From: Symsagittifera roscoffensis | Taxonomy: Eukaryota > Xenacoelomorpha > Acoela > Convolutidae | Assembly (NCBI RefSeq): GCF_963678635.1 | Contig: NC_087068.1 | Span: 32,242,318 to 32,306,317, forward strand | Direction of reading: 5' to 3' | Length of the DNA stretch: 64,000 bases | Shown here: positions 13,601 through 28,600 of the stretch, piece by piece | How positions within the stretch are numbered: the stretch's first letter is position 1 | Layout: every line of letters starts with the position of its first letter | Program-made: the position numbers and the translations under genes | The notes under the pieces: generated by a model | What the model was told of the DNA's origin: nothing | Databases searched by the model: none | The model's input: the letters and a program-made list of their open reading frames with translations, nothing else

Positions 13601-16600
13601 GACGGATGGACGGACCGACTCAGACGAGTCATAGAGAGAGGAGACAAACAGGGTTTCGAGCTGATGGGACCGTACACGAACCCATTGTGGTCGCAGATGG
13701 CGGTGCAAGACGATTGCATTCTGGTGAACAACCGACTGGCAGTACCCCTACAACTGAGACAAGCTGTGCTCAAAAGGATTCACCGGGGACATCCGGGTCA
13801 AAAAGCTATGCTAGGAGTGTCACAATACTTGTGGTGAACCTAGCGGAAGAGTGTCGTAGTTGCACCAGATATGGTAAGAACGTAAAATAGCTTATTCCAA
13901 AAAATGCGTCAAAACCACTGCCACTGCTCACGCAGCCGGGACAGGAAGTACAATTAGATTACGCGGGACCGTTAGAAAACCACCGAGGAAAAAAGATCTA
14001 CCTTCTAGCAGCTAAAGATAGATTCTCGAAATTCCCGTCGGTGAAGATTACTAAATCAACAAGTGGAAAGTGTACGGTAAAATTCTTGAGATCCTATATA
14101 GACACACACGGCATTCCGGAATCAATTTGATCCGACCAATTTTCAGGACTTAAGGGGAAAACACTAGAAAATCTTTGCACTGAACTCAATATCGAACAAA
14201 AATTCTGTCTGGCGGGGGACCATCGAGGTTGCGGTCTAGTAGAGCGAACAATACAAAGCATAACAAGAAGATTAGGGGTCATGTTGCTAGAAGAAAACAA
14301 TAGATCGATCAAACTATGTCTTAGTACCATAATGCAGTGGAACAAGCAGAAAACTATTCAAGTATCTCTTTTTTCAGGCACATTTTGGCAGACTACCAAA
14401 AAACAAATTTAAAAGCTTACGGGATAAGTTTTTAAACAATTCTGACTATTTAGACAAACAACACTTGGAACGATTGGCATTAACGGCATCACAACTAAAA
14501 CGAAGAATTGACCAATCCCGGGAGACTTTAAAGATAGTCAGAAAGGGGGAACTCAGCAGGGACTCCAGTCCGCTGCACAAGCAGCGAGTACATTCAGACA
14601 GGTATCGTCAGAGAGCAAAAGCTCTCAAAGAATTGCTGGAGGCGAACGCCCGTTGGAATCAGGAAAGGAGAGATGCTGCGAAAAACGACATACGGCGGAT
14701 TGTCGACGAAACAGGCTTATTGAACCCAGAACTACGGAAGGAGATGATATACTTCTGGAAAAGGGGTTCATAGAAGATAAGGAAAAGGAAAACACGCATT
14801 CTCCACAGAAAACGATTCTGCGTAAGGATCACTTACGCAAGAGCGGACAAGCGCTGACGAAACCACTGAAGGAGAAAATAGCGGCAAAAACTGATTCGAT
14901 GGTTAAGACGTCAACAGGATCTATTTACAGGAAATCAGACATCGCTCAAGCGAAAACGTTCCTATCACAAGAGAAAACGCGGAGCGAGAGCACGGCAGAA
15001 CCAGATAAGAAATTCCAAAGAATCAGTTCCCCTGAAATTCTAGAGGATATTGAGTCGGATGAAGAATTACGACGGGCCGTGGGAATTATCGATTTTGTGA
15101 ACCCGGTGGATCGGTTTCAACAAAGCCAGACAGTCATAACCTCAAAGGACACGGAAGCTGGAGGGGGTCTAAATCTAGCCATCAAAAGAGCGAAGCCGGA
15201 TACAGCGGGTCCTAGTTCGATACCTGGACCAAAAACTCAGGAAGAGATCGCTCTAAAGAAGTGCGAAAAGAAGACGAAGGGAAAGAAACCAGACTACAAA
15301 CCGGGAAAACTGCTAAAACAAACTGCTATCGCAGTTGACCAGGGCAACGAACAATCAACGTCAACTTTAGATACCTCGAACAAAGACGTTCACGCGAGCT
15401 CCTCCCCGAAAACCAAACAAAAGGCAAAACTTTAAACAATCGATTCACAAACACGTCCGGAGGATATCCTGGACACGTTTCAAAACCGGAATTTGGCACC
15501 GGCGGAGTGGGAGAATATTGCAGACCAACTTCTAAAAAGGGGGGTCCAAAAAGTCGCGTACGACCTCAGAGGGAATGTGCAGCCAGCATCCGAAAGGGAC
15601 ACAATATTTGAGCCTCCTCAGGGGGTTTCTGATGACTCTAGCGCCGAAGAATCAGGAGTAAGACGAAGTTCTAGACAAACTAAGAATAAAGATCCAAAGC
15701 GATTTGGAGACCCAGTCAAAAATTCCATCAAGGAAGTATCGGAGGAGTTGTCAGGGGGAGCACTTCTCAAGCTGCACTCTAGGAATACCGGAAGAGACTA
15801 ACAGACTTCCAAGAACGAAGTGACAGGCCCGTAGAGTCCAAATTACGTATACTAGAAAGACAATTATTCCGGAGAATATTCGGCTATGCAACGCTGGACA
15901 AAGGAACGGATTGGAATCCTTGCTGGAGAATCAAGCTCGAAGAAAACTAAGAATTGAAAATACAATCTACTAATCTTCCAAATTCAGAAACTATCTGTGA
16001 ACTGAGTGTATTAAACTCTTTTCAACAGAAATTATTTCATATATTGAAAATTTTAATTTCTTCTTGAGGGGGTATGTCATACTGCTACTGCAATAGCAGT
16101 GTTTGCATGATGTAATACTGACCTTCAGTGGTATCAGTTATTATTATGATGATGTGTCCAAAGTCATGTGTGCAGTGACATTGACACACAGCTATGAACT
16201 CAGAGTTTTGATTCTGCAGTATCACTCTCAGTGACTAACTTTAGAAAAAGAAAAGAAAACTTAATTCAAGTAAACCAGAATACATTCTTAAATTATCATT
16301 AGTTTTTCACCCGATACCGCATAGGATATCACAAAGTGATCTGTTTAGACAATACAATTGATTTTAAATTGATTGTTTGCAGATTATTCAAAGGTTATCT
16401 ACAGATATCCACCGATTAGATCCAATTTTTTTCACAGCTTTTGCTCACTAAAATTGGAACAATTAAGCGCTAAATTTTGTTTAAATATAATAAAAAACGA
16501 ATCCGTTTTTTTTTGTATATAATTGATTAGCGCACGCAAATTGGCTGTGATGAAAAATTGATCTATACTCAACAAAATGTTTCGACTTTCGAAGAAACTT

Positions 16601-19600
16601 AGTAATATATACTTGATAGGTTTTTATTTTGATTTAATGCAATTTACTACTTTACTTACTGAGCTTGGAGCCTGTGTAATTCGCTTCTTAAAAATTTTGG
16701 AGACTTTCTTCATCATAATGAAAAAGTAACCCTTACTAAAGAATTATTATCTCACCCACGAAATTGTTCAAAATTGAAGACAGGTTAGTAATTGATCATC
16801 TTCTTTTCATACGCTTTACGACACAAATTTCAATGAACGATTTTACACTGACTCTCCAAAAATGATAACTTATTTAAGCTTTCTGTAGAAAAAATTATTT
16901 GGTGCCTTTTAAAGAGCAGTCAGAAAATTCATAGCTTCTTTCTGTTATATGAGCAGTGTTGTAAATGTACTAAAATCCTTTGAAGTTAATTTTTGATCTA
17001 TTTTTATTACTGCAGCTGGTCGTAGAATTAATAGAAATGAACCATATTTTGAAATATCAAAAACTACTTCTGACATTTGGCCATTTTTCAGGATTTTCGG
17101 AACATTCAGACTTGGTTTTGATACGAGAAGTTTTGTTTGAACTTTATATAAAAATTAACTAATTAGTGTTTTTAACCCGACCATTTGAAACATATGGAGG
17201 AACTTTGTTTCGGGTGTTTTAGTTTTGTTTCTTTCTTTATGTTTTCCACGCAAAATCAGGTATCACAAATAATCATCGGAATGGGTCGGAATTCCCAACT
17301 TTTCGTTCTTGGAGTTTTAAGTTTTGTTTTCTTCTTTTAGCGATCAATCACCTTGAAAGTTATCACCTGTATATTATGTTTAGCTTCAATTCACATTTCT
17401 TAGTTTATATTTCACTTCGTACCAATTCAACTAACAGCACTTTTTCTCGCTACTATAATTTATTTGGAGGTAGTATGAAATGTGACTCTTTCTAATTCTC
17501 TCACATGTGATTTTTTGCTTGCATATGGTCTGATTGTAATGAAATTTGATATTGTTGCTGAAGATTTAATATTAAGCAAATCTATTCCCCTCCTTGGCCA
17601 GTGCTGTACAATTTGTGATTGCGGTATCAAAGAAGGTTTGTTTGTGGTGATGGAAAAATTTAGTCTAAAGCGCTTTATGAAAACCGACCCAAAGCTTTGG
17701 ATTTCATATTTCGTTCAAAAATAGTTTTCCTTCTTAAGCTCTTTGTTGGTGGATATGCTGGCTTTATACCGCACTTCTAACCGGGTTCCCCTCTTTTGTT
17801 CACATCTGTTGTTGCAATTAAATTTCATTTAAGAATATAGCATTATGTAACAATATAACAAGCTCTGTTTTACAGCTGAAAATGAACAAGCCGCTGCCAA
17901 CCCCGACAACGCTTCGAACAATGCTCAAAATATGAACTTGGTAGCAGGGGGAGCGAGTGTTGCCATGACAACTACCGCTGCCAACAATGCAGGTGGGGGT
18001 GGCGGTGGCGGCACTTCGAATGCCGTGCACCATGGAGTGACGGCAACTATGTCTTCTTCCAGTAACTCAGGAGTGGGTGGAGGGGGTCCACTGATTCACT
18101 CGGTGCCTCTCTTTCCCTCTGCCGTTTGTGCGGCTGTTCCTGATATAATTGCACTCACTGACGACAAGGAAGTCTCCTCTGTTGACGGAATTTCTGGTAT
18201 GAAACTTAAAAAAATTTGAAACAGTTATTTTATATCTTTATTCCACCGAACAAAAGTTTACTAAAAACGCGAACCGATATCGACTCTATGATAACGAGGA
18301 GGAAATCAAAATAGTACGAGTCGAACAAACGCAGATTAAAACATCGAAAATTTTTAAAAAAATCCGAAACAAAACCATATCAGAGAGAAGAATATCCCGC
18401 CAAGCACATGGATAGCTTGTTGCTGCGCAAATAGCACAGAACGATCCGTTCACACTGGTTTAGGGGAAAAAACTCCAAAATAAAAAATGAAAAAACAAAC
18501 AAACTTTTTGAAATAGTTTTTTTTTTTTTTCATTTTTATTATCATTTTTTCAAGTTCATATGACTTATTTTTTGAGAAAAATCTATCGAATAGCTTAAAA
18601 TAAAATAATTATGAGTAGTAAAAATAGCTAAAATAACATTAAAAACAAAAACAGAATTTAAATCACAGATCAGCCTTGATTTAGAAATGTTTACTTTAGA
18701 ACCGTCAACAAGGAAATTATACAGACCAATTTTTCTAGGCACCGAGGGAACTTTTTAAAAAAAAAATTTCCAATCGCAGCCAGGAGGGCTTTTACATGAT
18801 ATTAAATTTGACCCCGTACGAGTTAAGCTTGCGATATTCAAACTTGACTCAAAACCACGACCAGAACCCAAGTTTCCTTCCCACTTTTTTAATCACTGGA
18901 ATCTTGTTTAAAAATCACCGGAACTTAATTAAAAAGTCAATTAATAGCTTGATTCGTAATAAATTCGAACTTGTCGGCATCGCTGATACACTTATTTCAG
19001 TAGTAACGACCACGCCTGGCACGGCAAAAGCCCTAGGTTTGGTTGGATCTTGCCAGGAACTGTTTTTTACTTTGTGCCAAAGCTTCCCTTTTAAGAAGAA
19101 AAATTGTCGATAGCTTGTCTGTCTAAATTTTTCCGGTTTTTCTTGTACTGAAAACATTTGGATCTACTAAACAATCTCCACCCCCTATTGTATCTACTAA
19201 AGAATCTCCACCCCTGTAAATAAAAACAGTAAATTCGCACTAGAGCGTTGTATGTAAATTCGAGTTTTGCTGCATTCTGATTGGTCGAAAACTCGCTGCA
19301 AGTAATCTACTTAACAATATTTCTTGAATTTAGTGACGTTTGCTTTAATTCCTGTTTGCTAACTTGCGATACGAGTTTTGTGGAGTGTAGCAAATGGTAA
19401 TTGCTCAAAATTGTTTTTTCGTTTCGAGGTTGTTTTGCTTTTTGGGACAATGACTGATTATCGCTGCAATTCAGTTTGAATCAATGAGAGAACGTAACAG
19501 CCGGACTGAAAATAGGCATATATCGTTAAATTAATTTTTAAATTTCAAATAACCTCTTTTCTCTTTCATCATATCCTTGTTTTAATTAATTGTAGTTCCT

Positions 19601-22600
19601 GCGAATTGCAGAGGAGCTATCAGTAGGCCTTAACAGTCCTATCGAGGATAGTCCATTTGTATTATCTCCCCACATTCCAGACAGTGTTATTTTGCTGAGC
19701 GAAGCTCTTTTTTGCGACTCAAGGCCGTTTTTTTTTGCGTCTAGAACTTTTACGTGGTACCACTATTGCAGCCAAATTTGGTTAGGTTGTGGTAGACCTG
19801 AAGCTGGAGGTCAAGTGAGAGCTTGTCCTCGCACACTATCATTGCCATGGCATGGGATCGAAAACACGATCTGACGATTTCAAAGTGAACGCCTTACCAC
19901 TGTGCTAAGTTCCTCCTAGCATTGAAATTTAATCGCAGTATTATTGTTCCTCAATCATCCAAGTCTTAAGTTACTTCGTTCTGACCAACCGCCAAACGGT
20001 TTTTTGAAAGGGTGACCAGAACTCTCAATCTCAAACGATCCTAGAAAATATTGTGCCTTGAACCGGTTTTGTTTTTGGATTTAACTGCTCGCAAACAGCA
20101 ATCAATACGAATAATGGGAGATGAAACTATGTTTCTCATTACTACCGCAGATAAATATATACGGCAACTTGAAAGGTATCACATTGAAGTCCTATTGGTC
20201 ATAATTTAGATTCCAAAAAACCTCAAAAACGAAATTGCTTCCATTTCGAGATAAATTGGGCTGAATGTTTTCGACGTTCAGACTAAATAAGACGATATTT
20301 GCTGAGAGGTTAAGTGACATTCTGAATTTAGTTCTACCATACTTTTATGATTATCTTACTCATTAATTTAGCCATTAATAATTATCATTCTTGTTGTTTT
20401 CTTTTTTATGTCAGTCACTATAAAAGCAAAGTAGATGAGAGAAAAAAATATTGAACCAAAAATTGAGATTTTAGGAAATTTGTTTTTCTTTCCGAATGTT
20501 TTAATCAAATTTTTCTGGTCGGAATATTCTGTGCTACTTATACAGCAACTGTCTGTCCTTTTTACATATAAGTGTCAGTGAACATAGCGAAGACATTTAT
20601 ATAGATCGAGTTGAGTTGGAAAAGCCTTAAAATTTTTTAACGTCAAAATCGCTCTTTTGCCATTTGAGTTTTTATTTTTCTTTAAAATTCAATTCAGTAT
20701 AGTTGCTTACAGGATGGGAAATAGTGCTTTTCAGTTACGAATACGGGATGGTGCAAAAAACGTGAATTAATTCACTAGCTTCGATACTTGGTATTAAAAC
20801 ACTAGTTTTTAAAGTGGATTTTTACTTTAAGGTTTTTCAGTGGAAAATTTTAAGTTTCTTAAACTTTTATTCAGTTTTCTCGAGTCGCAAGAATTTTTCC
20901 CCAAAATTGTCAATCGTAAAGTGTTATTGAAATTCAAAGAGCTCGGACGCCATATCATTTTTTTGTATCAAATTCGAAAGTTGAAATTTTCAAAAAGTGC
21001 GTTCATTTATTTTTTTTTCCGGTTTTTTGCGTTTATATTGACATTTTTCCAACTGTCAGTTGGCTTTCTTTAGCTCTATTAGATAACTAGCTATTACATC
21101 CACCTTTATTTTTGTTTCAAATTGAAGGTCCTAGAAAGTAAGGTTGAGCGGATATTTTCAACCCACTTAATCGACTCCTAATTAAACTATATGGCTTTGT
21201 GTTTGCAGTGCGTGAGGTGGCACTTGGTCTGATCAAGACATGTCTGATAGAAGACACCTCTTTGTTTCTGCGCTACTTCCTGGAGAGACTCACTGTGGTG
21301 GACAAACACGCATCCCTGCTGGCCCAAATAAGAAAACTCACCCTCGCTCTCCCCGAGATATCCCCTCAGGCAGCCCATTCTCTCTTCAACTACCTGGTGA
21401 GAGAAAGTCTTTTTATCAACAAAAGTTCTAAAAAATCACCAAAAGAAATTCTAAAAGTTCTTGAATATCGTTAAATTGTGTACATCGTTCAGATATGTAA
21501 CATCTATATGCAAAACATAACAAACAAAAATTGATTGATGTATCTGTTAACAAAAAGAGGTTTGATTAAGAATCTTCGGCCATTTATAAGGGTTTTCGAT
21601 GAGACAGAAAAGTATTTAGGAGCGTTAATGAGCTAATTTAAATTTTGAGCCTTACTGAGCTGATTTAAAATTTACTTCGTTTGGCTTATCTTTACCGCAT
21701 AAGGACACCTTATAATGAGTTTGCGCTCGACAAACTTTCATTCAGCAATATGAAATCAGTTTTGTTTTCATTTTGAAATGAAGTATCAAAAGCTATTTTG
21801 TGTTTAGACTGGCCTGATAATGTACTTCATTCGGAACCCCTCGCCGTACAGTCAGCAGGCCACAGCCACCACCCTCTCTGTGCTGTGGATGATAGTGAGG
21901 AGTGTGAGGGGACTCACTTTTAAGGACCTCAAACAGACACTCAAGAAGGAACAGTGCGATGTGAGTGGTCCGCCGGGAGGAGGATGGCCCCGGGATGTGG
22001 GGCGGCCGAGAGGGGGGGGGGGGGGGGTTGGCTGTAGGGCATGGATTTTTAATCAAGTATTCTGCTGTGTTAAACAAGCGGAATTTCTTGTTGAACTTTT
22101 TATGGCTCTTGCTCCTAAGTGAAAAAATTACTGTTCAGATCTGCTCATCATAATTTCAGACCTGTGCAGGTGTGCAACTACCGCTACATCTGGATTAATA
22201 ATGGGCAGATCTGCACTTTTTTTTCCTAGGCACGGGAAATAATCATCGAAATGGGTCGAGCGATGCATCATATTAGAGTCCTTGCAGTCGTAATTCGAAC
22301 GACTTTAAGAAAATTTTTAAAAATTTTGAATTAACTTTTTTTAAATTTTTTGTAGCCGAATATGCCATCCTCTCCTTCGTCACCATTTAACGCGCTTGTT
22401 ACTTGATTTTAATGCGTTGCAGACGCATTATATTTTTTAAAAAATTTGAATTAGAAATTTTGAATTAAGTTTTTTTATTTTATTTTTGTAGCCGAATATG
22501 CCTTAGTTTTAGTTTTTCGTTCAGATCTTTTCATCACAACTTGTAGAAAAAACGAATTTGAAAAAAATTTTCGTTATTTTCTAAGACTATGGTCGGTACA

Positions 22601-25600
22601 TTCTGCGCTACCTGCACAGTAGGCGGCTATCCTGTTACATGTGTTTGTTTGTTTTAGCCTGCTTTGTTGGTCACTGCAATCATACCCGTTGCGAAGGTTA
22701 GTCTCACAAGCTATAATTTACATCTCCGAGTAGGTGTTACACATGTAGTTTATGAGTTTCCTCCTTTTACCTTATCAGACATTCGTGTTGTCTTTTCTTT
22801 TTTCATCTGTTTTTTTTCTTCTGCCTATATGTGCAGAAGTTGATAGTGACTGGGGGTGACTCGACGGACATGCCAATCCCCTTCAACGTCACAGACGATC
22901 TCTCCTTCGTCACCATCCTCAATGACTCCCTCACCTCCTTCAGATTAGATCTGTCGCAGCCCAACCGACAGCCACTGCTCGTCGACAAAACAGGTGCGAA
23001 TTCAAAAGGCAACCTTGTTCTTCGCGCTTCCTTTTTGCGATACATTGTACAAGCCTTTTTCGTCAAAAAAAAGCACTGCCGATTTTTTTTGTTCATGGCA
23101 TTAAAAAGGTGTCGAATCCCTGAGCGAAGGTGTGGAATCCCTGAGGGATGGCAACCCCCCTTAATCCGCCCCTGATGATGTTGTTGTTAGGCTGGATCAT
23201 GGGGAGTAACATGCTAGTGCGAGACTTCTACTCCAACCGAAGAGGGGGTCTGGCTGAGCTGCAGCTGGATGTGATGCAGAGAGAGACCAGACACAGACGC
23301 CTGGTGTCACAGGTGATTGCCTCCAAGATGGCGGAGATCGGACGCATCCTCATCAGTCGCAATCTCCTCCGCTTCACCCAGGAGAGCCAGGTATTGTCTC
23401 ATCATCTCCCATTTCAGTACCATCATTGGGTTATTTTATCCTGACTAAATTGAAAGCCAAAAACAGTGGGATTCTATTTAAGAGAAACAGAAAGTACTGT
23501 TGTCAAAATGTTGGTAGTCAAACCCACCGTTTTAAAGTTGCAAAGCATTAAAATCAAGTAACAAGCGCGTTAAACTTACTTTTGCTTATTTTATAACAGG
23601 AAATTTTCATTTATTCACTCAAAACAAATTCATTCATTTATTCACTCTTCGTAAAAAGTTTATAGTCCAGCGTAATGTTTTGCTTCAAAAATCCTTGGAC
23701 GTAAATACTAAAATAGCCGCTGATATCTTTCTGTTGCCGACGAGCACTTCACCTTCTTTTCCGCCATGCAGCTTACGCGATTCATGCGGGCGAACATTAG
23801 CACTGAAGCATTCTACCCTTCGATGTTGTAACTAAAATTAGTTTTCATCTTTTCCTGGTATCATCAGTGAATTATAAGCACTAATATTTGTGAAAATGGA
23901 TTTCTGTATAAGTATGCCAGTCCCATCCCATTTTTGTACCATTTATTGCAAAATCCTAAGCTAGTCGGATGCGAAATGTTCCTACTATTTGAAATGTAAA
24001 CCTTATCTTTACGCATATTTACATCTGGTCAAATTGTCAGTGTTTCTGCGGAAAAAACTTCTGATGAGTAAAAGTTGAGCATCACAAAAATTTCTTTTAA
24101 GATTCTCTTAACTCTTTTTCCCTAAAATTCTCGCTTCTAATTTCAGTTCAACTCTCTCTTGATGTGAGTGTACCTCTGTCTTTGTGGGTAGTATGTATGT
24201 GGTTGTGTTGTATTTTCAGCAAAAGTACGGCCTCTTCCTCAGAGTAAGTTGCACTATACTTAACTTGACACATCTCAAAAAATCTGGAAAAGGAGACGAT
24301 CAAGTGCGATGAACAAACTAATTTAAACTTGGCTCCCCTTTTTTCGATCAAACCGTCTATGTGCGAAGGGACAAAACTCAGTTTTTAACTCAATGGTTCT
24401 GAAAAAACGTAGGAAAAAATAGTTCATAATAATGACATTTTCACAAGCGATTTGCAGCTGAAAAAAAAATCAACATAACTCTTCAATTCTTCTCTGATAA
24501 ATAATCCCAACTCAATGATATCTGTCAATACTAAATGCAACTTGAAGAACTTTGCTCTTTTTCGACATTTGAAAAGGAGGAGCCCCTTTGAAATGGTTTG
24601 TACATCGCATTGTTTTCGCCCTTCTCGCTCTTACTCTATTCAGTTATTCTACTGCTGCTGCTGCTCAGTTTGACTCAATCAGTATTCTTTCATATTTCAT
24701 TCATTATGCTATCTAGTCTGTTCGGCTGGTAGAACAACGGCAGTGGGCTCTCCTCCTCTGTTTCCTTTCCTCATTTCGTTTCCTTCATCATTATTATTAA
24801 AATTATCATCATAACTCATCACCACGCTAACCCTAACTTATAAACACTTTCACTCAAAAGGAACAACTCAATAATACACTATATCAGGGGGCGGATCTAG
24901 GATTTTCTCGGGCGGGGGGGGGGCGGATTTTCAAAATATTTCGAAAATTTTGACGACCATTTTTTTAGGACGACTAAATTGATTTTCTGAGCTCTCCCAA
25001 ACCACTATAAAGATTCTAATTTGACCAAATTTTCTGCGCCACAGGCAAATTTTTAAAAAAGGCCAAAAGGCGTTTTTAGGCATTTTTTGGAAAATTTTGA
25101 CCAAAAATTCGCTTTTTTCGGCGCACGCTTCCCCCTCAAAATTAGTATATATTGGCGCCTTTAGAAAAACTTTAGGATCCGTCACCAAAAATGGATATCT
25201 CAAAATAGTACAAAGGGGGTCGGCATGGGGTCAAATTCCCGAAGGAGGGGGACGTCCGCCGCTCAACGCCTCACACCCCCCACCCCACCCCCCCCCCCCC
25301 CCCCCCCCTAAGTCCGCCTCTGCACTATATCACCCCATAGTCTAAAGTGTCTAAAGTTTACTGTTACTGTTGATTAGACGCCATTTTAAAAGTTGATTTA
25401 TTTTAATCACTGTTGAAGTGGACGTTTAACATGTATTCGATGGCCGGTAGTGACTTAATGTCCGCCGCTATTTTGAAGCATTTTTAAGTTTTTGAAATCA
25501 TCTGTAAAATTTTGCTTTACGATTGGTTGATTTTTGTTGCATTATATATTTGAAGATCTTCCAGGGCTATCAACTCAGATTTCAAAAAGAAATTTCGAGC

Positions 25601-28600
25601 AAGAGTAGCCGGCTGCTGTACGTGCAAGTGGCACAGAAAGTTTCGTGTGATGAGAGGAACAAAGAGAAAGATTATAAAAATAGTAAATTAGTCGTAATCG
25701 ACTACAGTTTTTTTTCGAAAAATTAAATCAAAATCATAAAACTGAAAGTCAGTAAATTACCCAGGCTGGACAGCCTTTCATAGATCCTCTGCGAATCGCA
25801 GAAACTACAATTATCATAATTATCAATATCGATACATCACAACTAACAGGGCTATATATGATCACTCGGCCCATTCTAGTAATTAATTATGGTTCCTGAT
25901 TTTGCGTGAAAAAAAACTTAAAGAAAACACGGATAGACGGTTCCGAATGTTCCGGCATTATCTTATCTAGAAAAACGCGGACTAAGTGTTAAATCAAACG
26001 GAAAGAAAAAAAATCCGATTATTTTTCATATTTTGCTCATTTTTCTGTTAATTTTTTTTTGAAACGGCTAAATGAATTAATTAGAAAACAGCTAGAATGA
26101 TAACTAATTTAGCATTAGAATTCAACTAGAATTACGTGTAACTAAATTTCTCGCTGTTCACGCTTGAAGCTAGACTAAAAATATATTTTTCAAACCGGTT
26201 TTTCTCGACACAGAAAACTTAATTTTTTTTCACGACTGAAACTGCTTTATAATATTTCACTCATCCCATTTTGATGATTTTTTGTGGAACCTGATTTTGC
26301 GTCAAAAAAAAACAAAAAGAACTAAAACACTTCCGAAGACACAGTTCCTCCCCATTTTCACTGGTCGGTACAAAAGGCTCTTTCTGCCGAGAAAAACTGG
26401 TTAACGCTAGTGAGAGAAGTCACTTACCGTTTCCAAAAATTTCCAAAGGACTAATTTCAAAGATTAACGGGCTGGTCAACTCAGTATGCAAACTAATTTT
26501 ATGTTTTAAATGCGAATTGATTTAAAAACTTGAAATTAGAATTTCGCACACCAAAAACAGGCAAATCTTTTTATACAGGTTCAAAATTTGCACAATTTCT
26601 TAGCACATCAAATTGGTTCTTTAATTCATTTTTTTGGTGGATGGAACTGAAAACGGCGTTAGTTAGTACCAGCTTTTTTGAGTTATCAGTTTAAAAAGCG
26701 ACTGTTTTGATATTCAGTTTGATTTGACAATTGTATTTTTTCATTCATTTTTTTGGTGAAGTGGGCTGTATTCTTTAATTTTGAAATTATTCATTTGATA
26801 ACTCTCGGAGTATATTGTCTTGTTGTTCTGTATTTTCTCAATGGAGTGAGTGTCCTTGGAATTGTCACAAGAAGTTTGAAACAATCAACTTCCGTTGTGA
26901 TTGGTGCTTGAAAAGTCTATTTAGTCACGGGACTACATTCCGTTTTTGCAGTTCAGTGAGAACTTGCAAATGTTGAAATCTAAATTGTGATTTGTTTTAA
27001 CTTTCGATTATTTTCAGCTGGAGGCGCAGGTGAATTTTGTGCACACTGAGTTGACCCGTCTGCCCTCCTTCCCCAGAAAGTGTTTGGAGTTCGATCTGCC
27101 CATCCTGAAAGGTCACGTGTTGAGTTCTCATCTTCTGGGCATAGATGCAGTACACAAGCAGATGTGGGTCTGGGTAAGATTTCAAACAGTTTTATATCGT
27201 TCGTTTTGCTTGGTACCTAAGTTTATTTCTAATGAAAGAACTATTACCTCGATTGCTTTCGAATTTCCTAAACTTACAACAGAACTATCTCCAAAAATTA
27301 AAAACAATCTTATCTGTAATGATAATAATTATGTCCTCTGACTCAGTCACAAGATTTTGGATACAAACCATATTCTTTTTCTCGAAAAATTTGTAGGTTG
27401 ATGATTGAACCAAACAATTATTTAACTACATTATTAAATCTTGGATTGCCTTACAATTTGTCGAACTACTAGTGTGTGCAGTTTTTGAAATGCAATCAAG
27501 AGAGAAATAATTTTATACTCATAATACTCATGAATCAAACAGATTGTTTAAATTCGAAGCAAAATATGAGTGATGACAGTACGTTTGCTTAAAGTTCATT
27601 TTTTTATATCTCTAAGCCTAGGGCAGATTTTGGAGGTGGAGCGATTTGGTGCTAATTCTTTTCAGGTGCCATTTGGTGCAATTTTACGTCATTCATTTTT
27701 GGCAGATTCTGAACACATTCGTTTCAGTTGATTGAGTTTGAATTCGATCCAAAAACCTTACAATCAAAAATGTGTAATATATCAGGAGTAGCAGAACTTT
27801 GGTTGAGTTTAGCTGCTGTCGACGCTGTTCGAGCGGATGCCGTGTGACTTCGCGTGGGCCAGTGGGGACTTGGTGAAATTCATGACTGTGTACAATGGGG
27901 CCATCGTGACACATGCAGATGAGAGCTCGGTATTGAGATTCACTCTGGCTGCATACCTCACAGCCGCCATCAGATTCAACCAGACCATGCTACTCAAGGG
28001 GTTGGTGGGACTCTCTCTTATTTCAGATCCAACTATCGAGTTATAGTTTATTCAGTTAAATAGTTCCGCGTTTGACGCATTTCTTACCCAATTTGTAGAA
28101 ACATTAAAGGAACCGTTGTACTCGAAAACAATTTCCCCGGAAGAGACACTGATATACGCGAAGAGCTAATCAAAGCATCCCGGTTCTTAAAGACGTACAA
28201 AAGCTATAGTAGAAGTAGAACTTTGTAATTCTTTCTTTACCTTGTCGCTTTTTTAATGAATTGTGAGTTCTTCTAATTCTGGTTGTGCAAATTGGCTTTT
28301 CCCGGGTAGAGCTACATATGAATGAAATGTCGAAAACATAACCGTTAACGTGCTCCGAGTGGGTGTGGTGATTCGATGTTGATTGTGTATTTTGTTTTTT
28401 GTTTCATCCAGGTACCAGCACATCATGCCAGTGTTGTTCACTATGTACCGCGAGTGCAAACAGGACAGCATAGTGTGCAAGAGTATTGAGTTCGTGGTGA
28501 AACAGTTCTACGTCATCCACCGGAAGCCATTTGTGCTCCAGTTCCTCGGATCAGTAGCCCATCTGGTCCACGTGGACAATCCCCTTTCTCACACTTACGT

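Larger units (their letters stand above)
11925..16309 (+). mobile_element. Ty3/gypsy LTR retrotransposon, 5'-truncated (element 1)
   Basis: An order of partial RT/connection, RNase H, long hydrophilic spacer, integrase zinc finger, integrase core, long C-terminal extension, polypurine tract and a putative 3' LTR defines a Ty3/gypsy element. The 5' LTR, gag, protease and most of the RT are absent. The frame is broken by several stops and shifts, so it is an inactive copy. It has the same orientation as unc80. Confidence 0.9.
10408..17875. other. 7.5-kb intron hosting a Ty3/gypsy fragment
   Basis: The intron between exons 9 and 10. From 10408 to 11924 it is AT-rich with only a TTG microsatellite; from 11925 to 16309 it holds the retroelement. 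From 16310 to 17875 it is AT-rich with a nested-hairpin repeat fragment (17176-17295) and no coding signal. Confidence 0.7.
18197..21208. other. intron with SINE-like copies
   Basis: AT-rich. It holds copy C of the SINE-like family (18955-19120), a tRNA-like sequence on the minus strand (19848-19915) and a nested-hairpin right end (20515-20580). A short duplication of AATCTCCACCCC occurs at about 19170-19216. No exon is seen. Confidence 0.6.
23391..27017. other. intron with MITE and reversed repeat copies
   Basis: It contains hAT-like MITE copy 2 (24885-25322) and three reversed nested-hairpin copies or ends (25607-25645, 25870-25975, 26170-26385). The protein is continuous across the intron (TQESQ to LEAQVNFVHTEL), so no exon is missing. 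Nothing else coding is seen. Confidence 0.75.

Noticed and set aside
21793-22077. Pro-rich minus-strand frame opposite unc80 exon 12
   Set aside because: It is the complement of conserved UNC80 coding sequence and a G run in the intron.
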